This document shows, in pieces, positions 1-5,353 of a stretch of DNA of 5,353 nt; positions within the stretch are counted from its first letter, which is position 1, and the number at the start of each line of letters is the position of its first letter. Under the pieces are notes generated by a model that was not told the DNA's origin, searched no databases, and saw nothing but the letters and a program-made list of their open reading frames with translations. Source of the DNA: Alphaproteobacteria bacterium (GTDB lineage Bacteria > Pseudomonadota > Alphaproteobacteria > Rhodospirillales > Magnetospirillaceae). A program made the position numbers and the translations under genes. The DNA lies in contig JADFZP010000261.1 in NCBI GenBank assembly GCA_015232485.1, positions 1 through 5,353 on the forward strand. Reading direction: 5' to 3'.

Positions 1-197
1 GCCGCGAGGGCGTCGAGGTATTGGGCCCGGCGCCCGCTCCGCTGGCCCTGCTGAAGGGTCGCCATCGTCGTCGCCTGCTGCTGAAGGCGCGGCGCCGCGA
101 CGACGTGCAGGCGCTGCTGCGCGACTGGTTGGCCAGGGTCGCGGTGCCGCACGCCGTCCGCGTCCAGGTCGATGTCGATCCGCATGGATTCCTTTGA
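1..197 (+). CDS. priA: PriA primosomal helicase N', C-terminal fragment
   Basis: This is the 3' end of a gene that enters from the left edge; 64 codons are visible in the frame starting at base 3, ending at TGA 195-197. The translation contains VLGPAPAPLALLKGRHRRRL, then LLLKARRRDD, then a helical DWLARV segment, and it ends VQVDVDPHGFL. This is the typical C-terminal domain of PriA: the VxGPxPAPxxxLxGRxRxxLLLKA pattern followed by a terminal V-D-V-D-P-x-x-F/L. PriA is a cytosolic superfamily 2 DNA helicase that recognises stalled or collapsed replication forks and reloads the replisome. Its helicase motifs and zinc-binding cysteines lie outside the window. priA directly upstream of atpH is a common arrangement in alphaproteobacteria. 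The 287-bp gap and the hairpins just after the stop suggest that it is transcribed separately from the atp genes. Identification rests on the C-terminal pattern only, but the match is distinctive. Confidence 0.9.
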   Translation, partial: REGVEVLGPAPAPLALLKGRHRRRLLLKARRRDDVQALLRDWLARVAVPHAVRVQVDVDPHGFL

Positions 198-246
198 TAT
201 AGTGGCGAGCCTGCGGGCTCGCCTCATGTGATATGGCGGCGAGCCT
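195..246 (+). repeat. Imperfect direct repeat, 34-bp period, next to the priA stop
   Basis: Two 18-base copies, TGATATAGTGGCGAGCCT at 195-212 and TGATATGGCGGCGAGCCT at 229-246, match at 16 of 18 positions and start 34 bases apart. The first copy includes the priA stop codon TGA. Each copy supplies the left arm (GGCGAGCC) of a hairpin. This looks like a local duplication of a terminator-like element; its function is not shown by the sequence. Confidence 0.65.
204..223 (+). terminator. Perfect 8-bp hairpin after priA, possible transcription end
   Basis: GGCGAGCC (204-211) and GGCTCGCC (216-223) are exact reverse complements separated by a TGCG tetraloop, 6 bases after the priA stop. The stem is strong, but no U-run follows (TCATGTGATA), so it is not a canonical intrinsic terminator. 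It could mark the priA mRNA 3' end by blocking exonucleases, help Rho-dependent or U-independent termination, or do neither. The stem is certain as sequence; the terminator role is inferred. Confidence 0.4.
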
Positions 247-260
247 TTTGGTCGCCCGCC
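235..260 (+). terminator. Second, bulged hairpin after priA
   Basis: This stem reuses the repeated arm GGCGAGCC (238-245) and pairs it with GGTCGCC (250-256) around a TTTT loop, with G243 bulged. It extends outward through GGC (235-237) with GCC (258-260), with C257 bulged. It is a diverged relative of the hairpin at 204-223 and also lacks a following T-run. The two may act in series to end priA transcription or protect its 3' end. The role is inferred. Confidence 0.3.
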
Positions 261-281
261 CGACGCCCTCGGTCTTCGCTG

Positions 282-310
282 TTGCGACGCCAAATTTACG
301 TAAAATTATC
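282..310 (+). promoter_or_regulatory. AT-rich segment with palindrome TTTACGTAAA, weak promoter or operator candidate
   Basis: Bases 291-309 are AT-rich within GC-rich surroundings and contain the perfect 10-bp palindrome TTTACGTAAA (295-304). TTGCGA at 282-287 resembles a -35 box, but the hexamer 17 bases later (ATTATC, 305-310) is poor, and the better -10-like TAAAAT (301-306) is only 13 bases away. It could be a distal atp promoter, a protein-binding site, or simply AT-rich spacer. Confidence is low. Confidence 0.22.
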
Positions 311-364
311 GGGGTTTACGGCCGGATTTTGTCGCTGCAATGCGGCGAAAAGGTTCCGGTACGG

Positions 365-393
365 CTTGCAACGCCCACCCTCTTGTGCTAGTT
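365..393 (+). promoter_or_regulatory. Candidate sigma70-type promoter (upstream of two overlapping ones)
   Basis: CTTGCA (365-370) and CTAGTT (388-393) are 17 bases apart. Each matches four of six positions of the alphaproteobacterial housekeeping pattern CTTGAC-N17-CTATAT. Transcription would start near 400 and give a leader of about 85 bases before atpH. Its -10 box overlaps the -35 box of the next candidate, so at most one may be used at a time. This is pattern matching only. Confidence 0.28.
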
Positions 394-420
394 AACCCAC
401 GCGTTTCCGCAGGGTATACC
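391..420 (+). promoter_or_regulatory. Candidate sigma70-type promoter for the atp operon
   Basis: TTAACC (392-397) and TATACC (415-420) are separated by exactly 17 bases. Each matches four of six positions of TTGACA/TATAAT. The -10 lies in the 8-bp palindrome GGTATACC (413-420) and the -35 in the palindrome GTTAAC (391-396). A start near 426-428 would leave a leader of about 58 bases before the atpH start. This is the best-looking promoter in the intergenic region, but it is an eye-made call. Confidence 0.38.
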
Positions 421-439
421 GGCGGTACGTTATTGCTTT

Positions 440-469
440 GGACTTCAGTTCCTCGAAGCCGCTTTTTTT
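440..469 (+). promoter_or_regulatory. Small hairpin plus T7 run in the atpH leader (attenuator-like or translation enhancer)
   Basis: GG-A-CTTC (440-446, A442 bulged) can pair with GAAGCC (455-460) around an 8-base loop. It is followed after two bases by seven T (463-469). Hairpin plus T-run is the layout of an intrinsic terminator, here placed inside the operon leader. The stem is short and bulged, so termination would be weak. The U-run also lies directly upstream of the Shine-Dalgarno sequence, where U-rich RNA is known to bind ribosomal protein S1 and raise initiation, as upstream of E. coli atpE. The sequence alone does not choose between these roles. Confidence 0.3.
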
Positions 470-484
470 CCGGGGGCACTCTCC

Positions 485-1038
485 GTGGCATCACAAGTAA
501 CGGGCGCGATCGCCGACCGCTATTCCGCCGCGCTGTTCGAACTTGCCGAACAGCAAGGCCTATTCGACGTGGTGGCGAAGGATCTTCTAGCCTTCAAGGC
601 CATGATTGCCGAAAGCGAGGATCTGCGCCGCTTGCTGCGCAGCCCCGTGATCAGCCGGCAGGACCAGCGGCGGGCCATCACCGCGCTGGCCGAGCGTGGC
701 GGCATGTCCGACCTGACCCGGCGCTTCGTCGGGACGGTGGCGGCCAACCGGCGCCTGTTCTCGCTGCCCGGCATCATCGGCGCCTATCTGGCCAAGCTGG
801 CCGACCGCCGCGGCGAAATCCGCGCCGAGGTCGTGTCGTCGGCTCCGCTGGACGACGCCCAGCGCAACCGCCTGAACGCGGTGCTCGGCAAAAGCCTGGG
901 CGGCGCGGTGGTGATCGAGGAGACCGTCGATCCCGGACTGCTGGGCGGTCTGGTGGTCCAGGTCGGGTCGCGCATGGTCGACAGTTCGCTGCGCACTAAG
1001 CTGCAACATCTTCAGCTCGCTATGAAAGGGGTCCAGTG

Positions 1039-1039
<1 letters not shown>
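485..1039 (+). CDS. atpH: ATP synthase F1 subunit delta
   Basis: The product is the delta subunit (the OSCP equivalent) of F-type ATP synthase. It caps the alpha3beta3 head and ties it to the peripheral stalk b subunits on the cytoplasmic face of the membrane. It has 184 residues, the usual length. The N-terminal helical domain starts IADRYSAALFELAEQ (residues 9-23). The C-terminal part holds the family signature region VDPGLLGGLVVQVGSRMVDS (148-167), followed by SLRTKL. The start is GTG at 485: the nearest upstream in-frame stop is TAG 389-391, and no ATG, GTG or TTG lies between them in this frame. A GGGGG Shine-Dalgarno-like run at 472-476 sits 8 bases before the start. It is the first gene of the F1 operon, and its stop overlaps the atpA start. 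Nothing in it looks damaged. Confidence 0.96.

Positions 1040-1041
<2 letters not shown>
1025..1041 (+). promoter_or_regulatory. atpA ribosome binding site and atpH/atpA start-stop overlap
   Basis: AAAGGGG (1025-1031) lies inside the last atpH codons, 7 bases before ATG 1039. The atpH stop TGA (1037-1039) and the atpA ATG share one A (TGATG). A GTG at 1036 is also in frame and would add one residue, but its spacing of 4 bases is short and the family protein normally begins MEIRAAEIS, so ATG 1039 is preferred. The overlap suggests translational coupling by terminating ribosomes. Confidence 0.7.
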
Positions 1042-2571
<1,530 letters not shown>

Positions 2572-2576
2572 ACGAC

Positions 2577-2596
2577 AAGGGACGGGTGCCCCGCCG
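2577..2596 (+). promoter_or_regulatory. Distant Shine-Dalgarno and small hairpin before atpG
   Basis: The only good purine-rich motif, AAGGGA (2577-2582), is 14 bases from ATG 2597, longer than usual. The stretch between contains a 4-bp hairpin, CGGG (2583-2586) with CCCG (2590-2593) around loop TGC. If it forms, it would shorten the effective spacing to about three bases. It may lower or tune gamma translation; this is inferred. Confidence 0.3.
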
Positions 2597-3481
2597 ATGG
2601 CTAGCCTCAAAGACCTGAGAGGACGGATCAACAGCGTCAAGTCGACGCGCAAGATCACGTCCGCCATGAAGATGGTCGCGGCTTCGAAGCTGCGGCGGGC
2701 GCAGTCCCAAGCCGAGGCCGCGAGGCCTTACGCCCAGCGCATGGAGCGGATGCTCGGCGCGCTGGCGGGCAGCATGGCCGGCCAATCCGGCGCGCCGCCG
2801 ATGATGGCGGGAACCGGCAAGGACCAGGTCCATCTGGTCGTCGTCGCGACCGCGGATCGCGGGTTGTGCGGCGGCTTCAACTCGACGATCGTGCGCAACT
2901 CGCGCCTGCTCGCCAACGAGCTGCTGGCCCAAGGCAAGACCGTCAAGCTGTTCACGGTGGGGCGCAAGGCCCGCGACCAGATGCGCCGCGACCACGGCAA
3001 GCTGATGGTCGAGCATGTCGACGGCATCGGCCGCAAGGGCATCGCCTTCGCCGACGCCGACGCCATCGCGCGCCGCATCGAGGCGATGTACGTGGCGGGC
3101 GAGTTCGACGTCTGCACGATCGTCTTCAATCGCTTCAAATCGGCGATCGCCCAGATCATCACCCGCCAGCAGCTGATTCCCTTCGTGCCGCCGCCGGTCG
3201 AAGCGCAACCGGCCGACGCGTCGGGCGCGATCTACGAATTCGAGCCGGCCGAGGACGCCATCCTGGCCGAGCTGCTGCCGCGCAATCTGGCGACCCAGGT
3301 GTTCCGCGCCCTGCTCGAGAACAACGCCTCGGAGCAAGGCGCCCGGATGACCGCCATGGACAACGCGACCCGCAACGCGGGCGACATGATCAACCGCTTG
3401 ACGCTGACCTACAATCGGACCCGTCAGGCGCAGATCACCAAGGAACTGATCGAGATCATCTCCGGCGCCGAAGCGCTGTAA
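2597..3481 (+). CDS. atpG: ATP synthase F1 subunit gamma
   Basis: The product is the gamma subunit, the single-copy central shaft that rotates inside the alpha3beta3 ring and couples proton flow through the c-ring to conformational change in beta. It has 294 residues, typical of the family. The N-terminal coiled-coil helix includes INSVKSTRKITSAMKMVAAS (11-30) and continues KLRRAQ. The conserved central motif DRGLCGGFN lies at 87-95. The C-terminal helix ends in the family signature ITKELIEIISGAEA (280-293), which forms the other strand of the coiled coil. A Pro/Ala-rich segment near 197-208 is a surface linker of the kind that varies in this family. ATG 2597 gives the standard MASLKDLRGRI start. 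The gene lies between atpA (25-base gap) and atpD (18-base gap), as expected for the operon. Confidence 0.97.
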   Translation: MASLKDLRGRINSVKSTRKITSAMKMVAASKLRRAQSQAEAARPYAQRMERMLGALAGSMAGQSGAPPMMAGTGKDQVHLVVVATADRGLCGGFNSTIVRNSRLLANELLAQGKTVKLFTVGRKARDQMRRDHGKLMVEHVDGIGRKGIAFADADAIARRIEAMYVAGEFDVCTIVFNRFKSAIAQIITRQQLIPFVPPPVEAQPADASGAIYEFEPAEDAILAELLPRNLATQVFRALLENNASEQGARMTAMDNATRNAGDMINRLTLTYNRTRQAQITKELIEIISGAEAL

Positions 3482-3488
3482 GCCCATC

Positions 3489-3499
3489 AGGAGCAGACC
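3489..3499 (+). promoter_or_regulatory. Strong atpD ribosome binding site
   Basis: AGGAG (3489-3493) is 6 bases before ATG 3500. It is the cleanest Shine-Dalgarno sequence in the operon, with no obvious pairing partner nearby. This fits high expression of beta, needed in three copies per complex. Confidence 0.7.
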
Positions 3500-4924
<1,425 letters not shown>

Positions 4925-4928
4925 TCAG

Positions 4929-4946
4929 CCTTTAACAGGAAAGGGC
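4929..4946 (+). promoter_or_regulatory. atpC ribosome binding site with possible masking hairpin
   Basis: The Shine-Dalgarno region AGGAAAGGG (4937-4945) ends 8 bases before ATG 4954. CCTTT (4929-4933) can pair with AAAGG (4940-4944) across a 6-base loop and so cover half of the site. The stem is only 5 bp and may be too weak to matter, but it could lower epsilon synthesis relative to beta. This is inferred. Confidence 0.3.
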
Positions 4947-4953
4947 CGGGTTC

Positions 4954-5353
4954 ATGGCCGAGAAGATCGATTTCGAGCTGATCAGCCCCGAGCGCCTGCT
5001 CATCTCGCAGGCCGTCGAGATGGTCGTGGTGCCTGGCTCGGAGGGCGATTTCGGCGCCCTGCCGCGCCACGCCCCGATGATCACCGCGGTGCGCCCCGGC
5101 GTCATCGAGGTCTATGACGCCAGCGTGCTGCGCGACCGCATCTTCGTGGCCGGCGGCTTCGCCGAAGTCAGCGAAAAGCGCATCACCGTCCTGGCCGAAG
5201 AGGCCGTGATGGTGGGCGACCTGACCGCCGCCATGGTCGAGCAGCGCGCCAAAAAGGCCCGCGAGGCCCTTGATGAGGCCCCCAACGAGGTGGCCCGCGC
5301 CGCCGCCCGCCAATCCCTGGCCATCGCCGAAGCGATGCGCGCCGCGCTGCCGA
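4954..5353 (+). CDS. atpC: ATP synthase F1 subunit epsilon, cut by the window edge
   Basis: The product is the epsilon subunit, a single-copy part of the central rotor. It links gamma to the c-ring and can inhibit ATP hydrolysis through its C-terminal helices. Visible are 133 residues with no stop. Family members are usually about 130-140 residues, so only a few may be missing. The N-terminal beta-sandwich starts KIDFELISPERLLISQAVEM (4-23) and includes VVVPGSEGDFGALPRHAPMI (24-43), the most recognisable motif of the family, then RPGVIEVY and FVAGGFAEV. From about residue 89 the protein turns helical and Ala-rich (LTAAMVEQRAKKAREALDEA and onward), the expected two-helix C-terminal domain. One small oddity is Arg at residue 38, where many homologues have Gly (LPGHAP). 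ATG 4954 is preceded by AGGAAAGGG. Confidence 0.95.
   Translation, partial: MAEKIDFELISPERLLISQAVEMVVVPGSEGDFGALPRHAPMITAVRPGVIEVYDASVLRDRIFVAGGFAEVSEKRITVLAEEAVMVGDLTAAMVEQRAKKAREALDEAPNEVARAAARQSLAIAEAMRAALP

Larger units (their letters stand above)
198..484. other. priA-atpH intergenic region, no gene seen
   Basis: I see no convincing protein or tRNA gene in this 287-bp stretch; open frames crossing it lack family resemblance and run into other genes out of frame. It holds, in order, the repeat hairpins after priA (195-260), the AT-rich palindromic segment (291-309), and a possible stem-loop. In that stem-loop TTTT 327-330 pairs with AAAA 348-351 and CGCTGC 333-338 pairs with GCGGCG 342-347, with an AAT loop and GT bulged. 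Overlapping promoter candidates (365-420) and the hairpin/T-run before atpH (440-469) follow. A small RNA cannot be excluded from sequence alone. Confidence 0.6.

Noticed and set aside
198..484. Mobile element, CRISPR array or tRNA in the intergenic gap
   Set aside because: No terminal inverted repeats with a transposase, no regularly spaced repeats beyond the two-copy 34-bp unit, and no cloverleaf or TTCGA-type T-loop context was found.
306..494. A 62-codon - strand open frame in the priA-atpH gap
   Set aside because: No clear ribosome site or family resemblance, and it ends in the region holding promoter-like signals for the + strand.
340..999. A 219-codon + strand open frame starting in the intergenic region and covering atpH in another frame
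   Set aside because: The atpH frame has clear delta-subunit motifs, while this frame becomes Arg/Gly/Pro-rich and has no recognisable domain.
1036..1038. GTG as the atpA start, one codon upstream of the ATG
   Set aside because: Spacing to AAAGGGG is only 4 bases, and the family N-terminus begins with the Met at 1039; GTG use would only add one residue.

Overview
The window carries the F1 half of an F-type ATP synthase operon, atpH-atpA-atpG-atpD-atpC (delta, alpha, gamma, beta, epsilon), all on the + strand. It is preceded by the last 64 codons of priA, the primosomal helicase N'. The organism is very probably an alphaproteobacterium. The DNA is GC-rich with strong G/C third-position bias, no F0 genes (atpB/E/F) adjoin the F1 genes, and the priA-to-atpH junction is common in that class. 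The protein wording (for example the AtpA N-terminus MEIRAAEISAIL) resembles Rhodospirillales such as Magnetospirillum or Rhodospirillum relatives, but the genus cannot be fixed by eye.

Layout: 1-197 is the priA 3' end. 198-484 is a 287-bp intergenic region. It begins with two related GC-rich hairpins next to the priA stop, forming an imperfect direct repeat with a 34-bp period. An AT-rich stretch with the palindrome TTTACGTAAA follows, then candidate sigma70-type promoters, and finally a small hairpin plus a run of seven T just before the atpH Shine-Dalgarno sequence. From 485 the five atp genes are packed tightly: atpH and atpA overlap by one base (TGATG), and the later gaps are 25, 18 and 29 bp. 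atpC runs off the right edge with 133 residues visible and no stop yet.

Together the genes encode the catalytic alpha3beta3 ring, the central rotor stalk (gamma, epsilon) and the peripheral-stalk cap (delta). They make ATP when joined to the membrane F0 sector encoded elsewhere. All the catalytic landmarks I could check are intact: Walker A and B, the alpha arginine finger, the beta catalytic Glu and the DELSEED loop.

The coding region is ordinary, conserved core-genome content, and I find no evidence for a new biological system. The parts worth a second look are regulatory: the repeat hairpins after priA, the hairpin/U-tract leader of atpH, and weak RNA structures in front of the genes for the two single-copy subunits (atpG, atpC) but not in front of those for the three-copy subunits (atpA, atpD).
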